Of a DNA stretch of 64,000 nucleotides, positions 41,280 to 50,150 are shown in pieces; within the stretch, counting starts at the first letter, position 1; each line of letters opens with the position of its first letter. The stretch comes from Mucilaginibacter sp. OK268 (GTDB lineage: Bacteria > Bacteroidota > Bacteroidia > Sphingobacteriales > Sphingobacteriaceae): assembly GCF_900103125.1 (NCBI RefSeq), contig NZ_FNJV01000008.1, forward strand, positions 186,001 through 250,000. The letters are read 5' to 3'. The notes under the pieces were generated by a model that did not search any database, had not been told where the DNA came from, and worked only from the letters and a program-made list of their open reading frames with translations. The position numbers and the translations under genes are program-made.

Positions 41280-41825
41280 TTAAGCTGCCTGTTCGGCAAA
41301 TTCTTTCTTTAATTTTTTCAAGCTGGCTGCAATGCTGGTATCTACCTGCCTGTCGCCTACGGTTAGTACAAAGCCACCAATCAGGCTTGGGTCAACCTTA
41401 GCTTCCAGTTCAATAGTACCGCCAATTGTCTTTTGCAATTCAGCAATCAGTGTTTTCTTGTTAGCTGCAGAAAGCTCTGTAGCCGAAGCAACTTTTGCTT
41501 TGGTGATATGCCTTTTGATGTTAAACTGGTTAATGTACTCCAGTGCGGTAGTATATAAAACCTCACCACGACCTTTGTTAACCATCAATTTAAAAAACGC
41601 GATGGTAACCTTGTTCACCTTGCCAGCAAACACTTCATCCAGTATTTTTATCTTTTTGATGTGCGCGATGATCGGGTTACTTAAAACAGCTTTAAGTTCA
41701 GGATTTGCCTTAAGGGTATGCAAAAACAGATCCATATCAGCCTTGATCGCATCAACAATATCTTGTTCCTGCGCAAGGTCAATTAGCGATTTGGCGTACC
41801 TGGTTCCTACTGTTAATTCTGACAT
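41280..41825 (-). CDS. atpH: ATP synthase F1 subunit delta
   Basis: A 181-residue OSCP/delta subunit joining F1 to the peripheral stalk. VGTRYAKSLIDLAQEQ at the start, PIIAHIKKIKILDEVFAGK in the middle and VDPSLIGGFVLTVGDRQVDTS near the C-terminus are the family signatures. The 88-base gap to atpF holds a palindromic repeat like the one before atpG. Confidence 0.96.
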   Translation of the reverse strand: MSELTVGTRYAKSLIDLAQEQDIVDAIKADMDLFLHTLKANPELKAVLSNPIIAHIKKIKILDEVFAGKVNKVTIAFFKLMVNKGRGEVLYTTALEYINQFNIKRHITKAKVASATELSAANKKTLIAELQKTIGGTIELEAKVDPSLIGGFVLTVGDRQVDTSIAASLKKLKKEFAEQAA

Positions 41826-41832
41826 ATATTTT

Positions 41833-41911
41833 TGAGATGTGAGACGTTAGATGTGAGATGTGAGACCGGTACTATTTCTGTCCCATATCTCAAATCTCAT
41901 ATCTTAAATCT
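41833..41911. repeat. Inverted repeat of GAGATGTGAG words between atpF and atpH
   Basis: 41833-41865 (GAGATGTGAGACGTTAGATG and more) pairs with 41881-41911 (ATATCTCAAATCTCATATCT). Same word family as 39531-39668; it lies within 10 bases of the atpH start. Confidence 0.85.
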
Positions 41912-41913
41912 AT

Positions 41914-42405
41914 TTACAATTTCACTTCTTTTAATAGTTGGCTCACCAGTTCGTCTTGTTTCTGGTGATCTTCAAATTGCTTGCGTAATACTTTTTCGGC
42001 AATTTGTAATGACAGGGTAGCTACCTGGTTTTTAACATCAGCCATAGCTATTGATTTCTGGTTGTTGATTTCCACACGGGCCAGTTCAATCATGCGTGCA
42101 CCTTCTTTGTGGGCAAGCTCTTTGGCATCAACTATCATTTGCTCTTTTACTTTGCGGGCTTCAGACAGTATCTGGTCGCGCTCGGCACGGGCTTGTTTCA
42201 GTAACGACTCATTCTCGTTGGTTAAACGGGCCATTTCATCTTTAGCGGCTTCGGCTTTTGACAGTGAATCTTCAATAAAGCGTTCACGATCATTAAGGGC
42301 GCCTAAGATAGGTTTCCAGGCAAATTTGCCCAGTAAAAACAGCAGGATCGCGAAGGATATCGTTGTCCAGACAACCAAACCAAGATTGGGGGTAACTAAG
42401 TCCAT
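41914..42405 (-). CDS. atpF: ATP synthase F0 subunit b
   Basis: A 163-residue peripheral-stalk subunit: one N-terminal membrane helix (about 9-27, LGLVVWTTISFAILLFLLGK) followed by KPILGALNDRERFIEDSLSK and a long charged coiled coil to the end. It is downstream of atpE and upstream of atpH in the usual order. Confidence 0.96.
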   Translation of the reverse strand: MDLVTPNLGLVVWTTISFAILLFLLGKFAWKPILGALNDRERFIEDSLSKAEAAKDEMARLTNENESLLKQARAERDQILSEARKVKEQMIVDAKELAHKEGARMIELARVEINNQKSIAMADVKNQVATLSLQIAEKVLRKQFEDHQKQDELVSQLLKEVKL

Positions 42406-42513
42406 AATTATGTATAGATATTTACTTTATATGTTTATTCTTTTTTAACCTCTTTAAAACAAGCCCGGAGCCAATCGCCCCGGGTTGTTCTTTTTCTTTC
42501 CTCCTAATAAATA

Positions 42514-42765
42514 TTAGAGAAGAGCAACTACCACGGCAAACAAAGCAACACCTTCAACAAGGGCTGCAGCGATGATCATGTTAGTTTGAATTTTTGAGGC
42601 AGCTTCTGGCTGACGGGCGATACCTTCAACGGCTTTACCACCGATTTGACCGATACCGATACCAGCGCCAATAACAGCTAAACCTGCACCAATTGCACCA
42701 ATTTTTTGTAAGCCCACAACACCTGTAGCAGCGGCTTGTGCAATTGTTCCAATCATTCCAATCAT
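42514..42765 (-). CDS. atpE: ATP synthase F0 subunit c
   Basis: An 83-residue proteolipid with two membrane helices joined by the polar loop GIARQPEAA (48-56). The ion-binding Glu is residue 71 in ALVEGVALF. The Ser/Thr and Tyr that mark sodium-binding rings after this Glu are absent, so proton coupling is inferred. The gene is 44 bases after atpB and 108 bases before atpF. Confidence 0.96.
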   Translation of the reverse strand: MIGMIGTIAQAAATGVVGLQKIGAIGAGLAVIGAGIGIGQIGGKAVEGIARQPEAASKIQTNMIIAAALVEGVALFAVVVALL

Positions 42766-42809
42766 TGTTTGATAATTTAACGTGTATATATAATTATAAT
42801 TAATTCAGA

Positions 42810-43901
42810 TTAATGGTGATGCTCTTCAACAGCCATCCCGATAAACAGGGAAGTAAGCATCGTGAAAATAAAGGCTTGCAAAAATGCCACAAGCAACTCG
42901 ATACAATCCATAAATACTACGAACGGCACAGACACTGTTGCCATCCATGCAGTTTTAAAGATAAATATTAAGGATATTAAGCTTAGTACAATGATGTGAC
43001 CGGCTGTAATGTTCGCAAACAAACGAATCATTAACGCGAATGGCTTTGACAGGATACCGATGATCTCAACCGGAACCATGATAGGATACAACCACAATGG
43101 AATATCGGGTGTAAAAATGTGTTTCCAGTAGTATTTATTACCACTAAAGTTAATAACCACAAGCACTATTACCGATAACACCATAGTTACCGCAATATTA
43201 CCGGTTAGGTTAAAGCCTCCCGGAAAGAAGGGAACCAAACCCAACAAGTTGTTGATCAATATAAAGAAGAAAATAGTTAGCAACAAAGGCATGTATTTAA
43301 CATACTTAACGCCGATGTTCGGAATAGCCACATCATCCCTTACAAAAAGGATAACCGGCTCAAGCAACGCTTGTAAACCTTTTGGTGCTTTACCTACGCG
43401 TTTTTTATAGGCCGAAGTAATACTAAAAAATACGATCAATAATACGATCATCCCCAACCACATACTGATCACATTTCGGGTGATAGAAAAATCATATATT
43501 TTAGCATCCTTAATAGCTTCACCGGCTTCGTCAACCGCTACTACCTTTTTATCTTCAAGCTTATAGCTATAATGCTCACCTTTGTAAATTGTAGCTTCGT
43601 GACCTTCTTCATGATGGAAACCTAATTTCCCAGAAGAAAAAACTTCCAAACCTTTATCTGTATACAGAATAATAGGCAACGAAACAAAGTGCTCATCCAT
43701 AAATGGTATTGCCACAGGCCAGGAGTGTGAATCACCGATGTGTTCAAATACTACTTCTTTCGGATCAAATGGTTTTTCGCTTGCTTCCGCAGCCTTTTCT
43801 TGTGAAAAAGATAATGTTGGCTTAACACAGAAAAGCAAAAAAAGCGCGGAAATCAGTAATGGTTTAAATATTTTTGAGTTCAAAATCGAGCTATTATTCA
43901 T
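42810..43901 (-). CDS. atpB: ATP synthase F0 subunit a with exported N-terminal extension
   Basis: A 363-residue subunit a. The catalytic half-channel region is standard: PLLLTIFFFILINNLLGLVP, and the essential Arg in KPFALMIRLFANITAGHIIV. As is usual in Bacteroidota, about 130 extra N-terminal residues precede the first core helix, beginning with a signal-peptide-like segment (to about residue 32, FSQ) and containing a periplasmic domain (FDPKEVVFEHIGDSHSWPVA). The C-terminus is His-rich (EEHHH). It follows the AtpI-like gene by 14 bases. Confidence 0.97.
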   Translation of the reverse strand: MNNSSILNSKIFKPLLISALFLLFCVKPTLSFSQEKAAEASEKPFDPKEVVFEHIGDSHSWPVAIPFMDEHFVSLPIILYTDKGLEVFSSGKLGFHHEEGHEATIYKGEHYSYKLEDKKVVAVDEAGEAIKDAKIYDFSITRNVISMWLGMIVLLIVFFSITSAYKKRVGKAPKGLQALLEPVILFVRDDVAIPNIGVKYVKYMPLLLTIFFFILINNLLGLVPFFPGGFNLTGNIAVTMVLSVIVLVVINFSGNKYYWKHIFTPDIPLWLYPIMVPVEIIGILSKPFALMIRLFANITAGHIIVLSLISLIFIFKTAWMATVSVPFVVFMDCIELLVAFLQAFIFTMLTSLFIGMAVEEHHH

Positions 43902-43915
43902 CTAGATGAAGTTTT

Positions 43916-44302
43916 CTACCTTATTTTTTGGTTGCGCAAGTTACGTAACAAACCATAAATTTCAAAACCCATATTTAAGAAATATATATAAAAAAAATCG
44001 GCCACAAAAACGTACCTGTTTACCTTGTTTTTTAAAAGAAAAATCAAGGCGAAAAACATACAAGCCAATAGCTTAACCGTTGTTGCGGCCAAAAAGGCCT
44101 GAGCATACATTTCTTTGTTGATTTTGGCCACCATTAGGATAGCAATTACCGTTAAAAAGGTAAGGCCCGAAAGGAAAAAAAACAGCAGCCAAAACTTTGG
44201 GGTGAGTAAATTGCCGTAACCAATATAAGCCAGCACCACCGGTGGCACCGCTATGATAATAATAAACGACAAATAGGATAATACAGTAGGTAGTAATTTC
44301 AA
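43916..44302 (-). CDS. AtpI-like four-helix membrane protein of the ATP synthase operon
   Basis: A 128-residue hydrophobic protein with four membrane segments (about 9-27, 36-56, 72-94, 99-117) and a basic C-terminus (RNLRNQKIR). Position between atpZ and atpB and topology match the AtpI assembly subunit, though sequence identity to classical AtpI is not obvious to me. No ATG begins the conserved part; a TTG at 44302 overlaps the atpZ stop as TTGA, giving MKLLPTVLS and direct translational coupling. The longer frame from 44374 would overlap atpZ by 76 bases and is less likely. Confidence 0.7.
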   Translation of the reverse strand: MKLLPTVLSYLSFIIIIAVPPVVLAYIGYGNLLTPKFWLLFFFLSGLTFLTVIAILMVAKINKEMYAQAFLAATTVKLLACMFFALIFLLKNKVNRYVFVADFFYIYFLNMGFEIYGLLRNLRNQKIR

Positions 44303-44529
44303 CTTTTTACAGATCTGATAACAATATATAATGCAATAAACACCCCAATAAGCGATAACACAGCCGTTACCCATTTTACCCGGTGCGCCATAGCCTCGTC
44401 AATTTTATAACCTGCAAAAGCAAATACGCCAATAACTGCTATCATCTGGAAAGCTACACCGCTGAACTTGGCATAAGTGTTTGCCTCTCTGACATTTTCA
44501 GATTCGTCGTCCTGTTCATTTTTAGCCAT
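44299..44529 (-). CDS. AtpZ/AtpI family protein
   Basis: A 76-residue protein: a charged N-terminus (MAKNEQDDESENVREANTYA), then two membrane helices with FAGYKIDE between, typical of AtpZ-type putative F1F0 magnesium/calcium-linked subunits. It is the first gene of the atp operon. ATG 44529 is preferred over a TTG at 44535. The 5' flank (44530-44740) carries repeats of the words GTCTGAACCAGAATT and ATCGAACATCC. Confidence 0.88.
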   Translation of the reverse strand: MAKNEQDDESENVREANTYAKFSGVAFQMIAVIGVFAFAGYKIDEAMAHRVKWVTAVLSLIGVFIALYIVIRSVKS

Positions 44530-44552
44530 GCGCAAATTTATGAAAAGCTGTT

Positions 44553-44717
44553 GGTCTGAACCAGAATTATCGGAATTAAAGAATTAAAATGTCTGAACCA
44601 GAATTTTCAGAATTAACGAATTAACAGAATAATAAATCTGAATTACGATATTCTGAGATCGAACATCCGAAATGATCGACATCATCAGAAACTAACAACC
44701 GTTAAAATCGAACATCC
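44553..44717. repeat. Direct repeats in the atp/porW divergent promoter region
   Basis: GTCTGAACCAGAATT occurs at 44553-44567 and 44591-44605; ATCGAACATCC occurs at 44658-44668 and 44707-44717. The first word matches the ends of the element at 20191; the second is the complement of the GGATGTTCGAT word upstream of murB. Confidence 0.75.
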
Positions 44718-44802
44718 TAAATCCGAAATCGTATAATGTTTAGTATTTTAGCGAGGCTTTTAAAACCAATAGCTTATTTTGAGGCAACTACCTATATCTT
44801 CC

Positions 44803-47778
44803 ATGTATAAAAACAGTAAATTTTTACTGTTTGCCCTTATTATCACTATCGCGGGATGCTCGCTCGAAAAAGAAAGCGGCCTTAACCGCTCTATGCAAAA
44901 CCTTACCGCGCATTACAATATCCTGTTTAATGCCAACGAGTTGCTGCGCCGCAAGCAGGAAAGTTTTGCCGCATCGTTTCCTGATGCTTATACCGAATTA
45001 CTGAATGTTTACCCTGATACTTCCAGCCAGGGCGGTTCGCCGGATAAGGATATGGAGCTGGCTATTACCAAAGCCAATACCATTATCAACATCAAAGAGC
45101 AAAGCCATTATATTGGCAATGCCTACCTGGTTTTGGGCAAAGCGCGTTTTTTGGAGGGTAGTTATTTTGATGCTGTTGAATATTTTAGCTACGTAGTACG
45201 ATCATTTGGGAATAATTTTGCGCTGGCCCAGGAGGCTATGGTTTGGGAAGGACGTTCGCTTTTATATCTTAACAACCTCCCAAAAGCCAAACTTGTGATT
45301 GATTCGGCGGTACAAAACATCAACCCTAAAAAACCGGGTAAAAGTTTTACTGCCGATGTGTATGCAACCCGCATGCAATACAACATCAACACGCAAAATT
45401 ATGCCGAAGCCGAGGAAGATGCCAAACAGGCTATACAATTCAGTTCGATAAATAGGCTAAAGTTACGCTGGATCTTTATTTTGGCCCAACTACAGGAGCT
45501 TAACTTAAAACCAGCCGATGCTTATGATAGCTATACCCGCATTGTACAAAGCAACGCCTCATTCGAAATGGCCTTTAATGCCAATTTAAACCGCATCCGG
45601 ATACAGGACAACCGCAATGGTATTAAATTAAGCAAGCTAGACCAGCTGCGTAAATTATTGAAGAATCACGACAATATCGATTTTTTCGACCAGATATACT
45701 ACCACATCGGGCAGCAATATTACTCCACAGGCGATATTGATAACGCTGTTAAAAATTATAAACTGTCCATACGTCACAGTACTAAAAATCAAAATCAGCG
45801 GGGAGTATCATACCTGCGCATTGCTGATATCGATTTTAAAAACAAGGCCGATTACGAAGGAGCCAAACTATATTACGACAGCACTCTTAACGATCTGTCG
45901 CCCAGCTATCCTGGCTATCAGCTTATCGTTAAAAAGAGCAACAATCTGCAAATACTGACCGGCCTGCTGCAAACTATAGCCCGCGAGGATACCCTGCAAA
46001 TGTTAGCCGCCCTTGACGAAAAAACACGCATGGCACATATTGACGCTATGGTTGCCCGTAAAGCTGCCAAAGAAAAAGCCGCTGCTGCCGCAGCTGCGGC
46101 AGCAGCGGCCAGTGCCAATAACGGCGACCCGTTCAGCAACAGCTTTACATTAAATAACCCCGACGCGCAATCGCAGCAAAATGGCCTAAACCGCCAGCCT
46201 GGACAAAATGGTCAAAACGGGCAAAACGCAGTGAGTTCGTTCTATTTTTATAATAATGCCGCGGTAAGTCAGGGATATACCGCCTTTAAGCGCCAATGGG
46301 GAAACCGCAGACTGGAAGACAACTGGCGCCGCAGCAAACGCTCCAACAGCGGTTTGCCTACAAGCGCCGGACCTGCGGGACCGAACACAACTACAGACAA
46401 ACTCGCGGGTGTTACCGGTAAAGCGGCCGATTCGTTAAGAAACGTCATCTATAAACAAGATCTCATTCACGATCTGCCATTGACACCCGATCTGCTTAGC
46501 CAATCCAATATCCGTATCTACAATGCCTATCTTGATCTGGGCAACCTGTACCGTGATGTGCTGGAAGATAAAAAAGAGGCTATAGCCGCCTTTGAGAAAA
46601 TGCTTGCCCGCTTTCCGGATAATCCCGACAAACCGGCTATATATTATAATCTGTACCGTTTATATACGGATATTGATGCAGCCAAATCTGATATGTATAA
46701 AAACCGCATCCTGAAAGAGTATCCGCAAACCGCGTTCGCCAAAATAATTCTTGATCCGGAATACAGTAAAAAACTGAATGATGCCAATGCCGGGTTTAAC
46801 ATATTCTATAACCAGGTGTATGACCTGTATGAGCAAAAACAATACGCGCAGGTGATCAGCAGTGCAGACGATCTGTTAAAAAGATACCCGGACAATCGTT
46901 TCTCGGCACAGTTATTTTATTTAAAAGCCATAGCCGCAGGGCACCAGGAAAAACTACCGCCATTTATGGCCGATATGAAGCAGATAGTTGAAAAATACCC
47001 GGATGACGTATTAATAACCCCGCTGGCCCAGCAACACCTGGCCTACATTAATGCCAACCTGGCCGAAGTAGCCAACCGTCCGGTGGTATTGAATAACGAA
47101 GATCCGAACGAAATCCCGTTTACTCCTCCTGTGGCTTATCAAAAACAAACAGAATATCGGAAAACATATATACCGTCGCCACAGGCACCAGAGTACCGCC
47201 ACCCGGTAAATGCGCCTCTGAACGGATTGGCTTCAGCGACAACAAAGCTCAGTACGCAGCTAAACGCGCCACAGGGCAAACTAAGCGATACTCATATACA
47301 ACAGCCGGCATACGTGCTACAACAAGCTAACAAGGCCAATCCCGATAGCGTTAACACAACGGTGGCTCCACCCGTTATTGTGGCACAAAATATTGCCCAG
47401 ATATTTTCAAAGCGCGATAGCTCACATTATTATTTTGCTATAAATGTAACTTCGGGTACAACTAACCTGGCCTCTTCACGTTTTGGAATAGGACAATTTA
47501 ACCGCATCCGTTTTTTTGGCTATGGCTTTAAACACGAGTTGGTAAATGCAGGACCAGACAACCAGATCATTTACATTGGTCGCTTTTTTAGCCTGAGCGA
47601 TGCCCGGAAATATGCCAAGAGCATTATCCCGGTATTGCCGGATATTATGAAGGTTCCTAAGGATAAATACAGTTTTTTTATCATTACCAAGGAAAATCTG
47701 GATAAATTAGCCGATCAAAAAACGGTGGATAGTTATATTGACTATTACCAGAAAAATTATTCAAATGAGAACCACTAA
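44803..47778 (+). CDS. porW: Type IX secretion system periplasmic lipoprotein PorW/SprE
   Basis: A 991-residue TPR lipoprotein required for type IX secretion and gliding in Bacteroidota. Lipobox ITIAGC gives Cys19; the conserved first block follows (LNRSMQNLTAHYNILFNANE, ELLNVYPD). TPR-like repeats cover about 90-420 and 560-760 (NAYLVLGKARFLEGSYFDAV, IYYHIGQQYYSTGDIDNAVK). A low-complexity linker (about 430-475) has an 11-residue Ala run and Asn/Gln/Gly repeats. The C-terminal 120 residues form a compact domain (HYYFAINVTSGTTNLASSRF). ATG 44803 begins the signal peptide. The next gene overlaps it by 14 bases. TATTTTAG at 44744 may be the -7 box. Confidence 0.92.
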   Translation: MYKNSKFLLFALIITIAGCSLEKESGLNRSMQNLTAHYNILFNANELLRRKQESFAASFPDAYTELLNVYPDTSSQGGSPDKDMELAITKANTIINIKEQSHYIGNAYLVLGKARFLEGSYFDAVEYFSYVVRSFGNNFALAQEAMVWEGRSLLYLNNLPKAKLVIDSAVQNINPKKPGKSFTADVYATRMQYNINTQNYAEAEEDAKQAIQFSSINRLKLRWIFILAQLQELNLKPADAYDSYTRIVQSNASFEMAFNANLNRIRIQDNRNGIKLSKLDQLRKLLKNHDNIDFFDQIYYHIGQQYYSTGDIDNAVKNYKLSIRHSTKNQNQRGVSYLRIADIDFKNKADYEGAKLYYDSTLNDLSPSYPGYQLIVKKSNNLQILTGLLQTIAREDTLQMLAALDEKTRMAHIDAMVARKAAKEKAAAAAAAAAAASANNGDPFSNSFTLNNPDAQSQQNGLNRQPGQNGQNGQNAVSSFYFYNNAAVSQGYTAFKRQWGNRRLEDNWRRSKRSNSGLPTSAGPAGPNTTTDKLAGVTGKAADSLRNVIYKQDLIHDLPLTPDLLSQSNIRIYNAYLDLGNLYRDVLEDKKEAIAAFEKMLARFPDNPDKPAIYYNLYRLYTDIDAAKSDMYKNRILKEYPQTAFAKIILDPEYSKKLNDANAGFNIFYNQVYDLYEQKQYAQVISSADDLLKRYPDNRFSAQLFYLKAIAAGHQEKLPPFMADMKQIVEKYPDDVLITPLAQQHLAYINANLAEVANRPVVLNNEDPNEIPFTPPVAYQKQTEYRKTYIPSPQAPEYRHPVNAPLNGLASATTKLSTQLNAPQGKLSDTHIQQPAYVLQQANKANPDSVNTTVAPPVIVAQNIAQIFSKRDSSHYYFAINVTSGTTNLASSRFGIGQFNRIRFFGYGFKHELVNAGPDNQIIYIGRFFSLSDARKYAKSIIPVLPDIMKVPKDKYSFFIITKENLDKLADQKTVDSYIDYYQKNYSNENH

Positions 47779-50014
47779 GCCCAAGCTAACGCAACAGGAT
47801 ATAAGACGATACAATTGGTACATATGGCGCACCGTAATAGCGGGTTTTGTATTTGTAGGATTGATGATAGCGCTTACTATTTTTGATGTATTTGGTCAGC
47901 TACCTTCCTTCCGTGATCTGGAAAATCCCAAGAGCAACCAGGCATCCGAAGTATTATCGGCCGATAAAAAGGTATTAGGTACCTATTATATACAAAACCG
48001 CTCCAACGTAACTTATGCAGGGCTATCACCCAACGTAGTTAACGCGCTGGTAGCTACAGAGGATAAGCGCTTTTTTGACCATTCCGGTATTGACTTTGGC
48101 CGGAGCTTTACCATTTTTCTGCATTTACTGATCGGACAAAAGCAGGGTGGCAGTACTATTACACAGCAACTGGCATTAAACCTGTTCTCAGAAAGAGCAG
48201 CCAATCCATTTAAACGCGTTATTCAAAAAATGCAGGAATGGGTAACCGCTGTTAAGCTGGAACGCCATTATACCAAAGAGGAGATCCTGACGATGTATCT
48301 CAACACGGTTGATTTTGGCGCCTATAATACTTATGGCATTAAGTCGGCAGCACGTACTTACTTTAATACTACGCCTGACAAGCTTACACCAGATCAGGCA
48401 GCATTATTGATTGGTATGGTTAACGGACCTGGTATCTACTCGCCCATCCGTCATCCTGAAAACGCGCTGAGACGCCGTAACCTGGTGCTCAATCGTATGG
48501 TTGAAAAAGGTGATTTGAACCAGGCCCAGGCCGATGAGTACAAACAAAAACCGCTTGGACTCGATTTTCACCCGAACAACCACTTTGATGGCCCGGCACC
48601 TTATTTCAGGTCGGTACTTAAAAAAGAGCTGCAAAAACTGTTTAAAGAGCAAAACATTAACCGGTCAGACGGTACACCTTATGATCTTGACCGCGATGGC
48701 CTGAAAATATACACCACTATTGACGCTACCATGCAGCAATACGCCGAGGAGGCCCAGCAGCAATATATGCGCGATCTGCAGGTACAGTTTAATGATCACT
48801 GGCGTGGAAAAAACCTGTCCAAAAGCATTCACAATTATAAACTGCTGATGCAGCAGGGCATGTACAAGTCTGACAGGTACAAGCAGTTGAAAGCCCAGGG
48901 AATGAGTGATGAGGATATCACCACCAACTTTAACACCCCAGACAAGCTAAACCTGTTTACCTGGCATGGCGACATCGACACGCTGATGAAACCTATCGAC
49001 TCTATTGTGTATTGTAAAATGCTGCTTCGTAACGCCTTGATGAGTATGGACCCAACTACGGGTTATGTTAAAGCCTGGGTAGGTGGTACCAACTTTGAGC
49101 ATTTTAAATATGATCAGGTAAAAAACGGCACACGCCAGGTGGGTTCAACTGCCAAACCGTTTACTTATGCGGTAGCTATTGATAATGGTTACTCACCCTG
49201 TATGAAGATCAATAATGTGCCTGACACCATCAGGGGATATGGCAGCGGTCCGTGGTGCCCGCGCTCATCTCCATCTGAAACTATACCAGGCTTTATTACG
49301 CTGCGCCAGGCTTTGGCCCACTCGCAAAACTGGGTAACCGCGCACGTAATGGGTGAGGTTAAACCCGAGCCAGTTGTGGAGCTGATCAAAAAAATGGGGG
49401 TAACCAGCGCGGTACCGCCTTATCCTTCTATTTGCCTGGGCACATTTGATGCCTCGGTATTTGAAATGACAGCAGCCTATTCGGTATTTGCTAATCACGG
49501 CCTATGGACAGAGCCTACCTATATATTACGCATTGAAGATAAAAACGGAAACGTTTTATATACCCATACACCGAAAGTGGTACAGGCCATGAACCCGCAA
49601 ACCGCCTATGTGATGACGTACATGCTTAAAGGTGTAATTCAGGATGGCACAGGCTCCCGCTTACAGTATAAATATGGCCTCAGCAATCCGATAGGGGGCA
49701 AAACCGGCACAACCCAGAATAACTCTGATGGCTGGTTTATAGGCATTACACCACAACTGGTTACCGGTTTATGGACGGGCTGTGAAGATCGTGACATCGC
49801 ATTTCAATCAACCCGACTGGGTGAAGGCGCGAACAGCGCCCTGCCTATATTTGCGTTTTATATGAAAAAGGTATACGCCAACGCCGCCTTAGGCATCAAG
49901 AAGAATGTCGACTTTGATGCACCCAAAAACGGCGTGAGTATAGTGATGGATTGCAATCAGTATAATCAGCAACAGCAGGGTACAACCGAAGTTGATAAAA
50001 AATTAGGGTTTTAG
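47765..50014 (+). CDS. Class A penicillin-binding protein (transglycosylase/transpeptidase, PBP1A-like)
   Basis: A 749-residue bifunctional peptidoglycan synthase. One N-terminal TM helix (about 21-42), then the GT51 transglycosylase with catalytic Glu in TEDKRFFDHSGID (98-110) and GGSTITQQ (128-135), a linker, and the transpeptidase with S461-T-A-K464 in VGSTAKPFTYA, HSQNW, and K646-T-G in GGKTGTTQNN. It polymerises lipid II and cross-links stem peptides on the outer face of the inner membrane. ATG 47765 lies inside the last codons of porW, so the two are translationally coupled. A type A repeat follows the stop. Confidence 0.96.
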   Translation: MRTTKPKLTQQDIRRYNWYIWRTVIAGFVFVGLMIALTIFDVFGQLPSFRDLENPKSNQASEVLSADKKVLGTYYIQNRSNVTYAGLSPNVVNALVATEDKRFFDHSGIDFGRSFTIFLHLLIGQKQGGSTITQQLALNLFSERAANPFKRVIQKMQEWVTAVKLERHYTKEEILTMYLNTVDFGAYNTYGIKSAARTYFNTTPDKLTPDQAALLIGMVNGPGIYSPIRHPENALRRRNLVLNRMVEKGDLNQAQADEYKQKPLGLDFHPNNHFDGPAPYFRSVLKKELQKLFKEQNINRSDGTPYDLDRDGLKIYTTIDATMQQYAEEAQQQYMRDLQVQFNDHWRGKNLSKSIHNYKLLMQQGMYKSDRYKQLKAQGMSDEDITTNFNTPDKLNLFTWHGDIDTLMKPIDSIVYCKMLLRNALMSMDPTTGYVKAWVGGTNFEHFKYDQVKNGTRQVGSTAKPFTYAVAIDNGYSPCMKINNVPDTIRGYGSGPWCPRSSPSETIPGFITLRQALAHSQNWVTAHVMGEVKPEPVVELIKKMGVTSAVPPYPSICLGTFDASVFEMTAAYSVFANHGLWTEPTYILRIEDKNGNVLYTHTPKVVQAMNPQTAYVMTYMLKGVIQDGTGSRLQYKYGLSNPIGGKTGTTQNNSDGWFIGITPQLVTGLWTGCEDRDIAFQSTRLGEGANSALPIFAFYMKKVYANAALGIKKNVDFDAPKNGVSIVMDCNQYNQQQQGTTEVDKKLGF

Positions 50015-50026
50015 ATTAACCCCAAA

Positions 50027-50121
50027 CGTCATTGCGAGGAACGAAGCAATCCCCAACTATACAGGGCTTATCCATAAAGCGACTCTGTAAATAGGGGATT
50101 GCTTCGTTCCTCGCAATGACG
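50027..50121. repeat. Type A palindromic repeat, copy 4
   Basis: CGTCATTGCGAGGAACGAAG left arm, GATTGCTTCGTTCCTCGCAA right arm, loop of about 45 bases. The only copy between co-directional genes (PBP and uvrC). Confidence 0.9.
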
Positions 50122-50150
50122 CACTGATATCTGTTTTCATTAAATGAGTT

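Noticed and set aside
38618..44529. Loss of atpD and atpC from the ATP synthase operon
   Set aside because: In Bacteroidota these two genes are usually encoded at a separate locus, so their absence here is normal.
46081..46110. Alanine codon run in porW as a contingency repeat
   Set aside because: The run mixes GCT, GCC, GCA and GCG codons and is not a pure tandem repeat, so slippage is unlikely.
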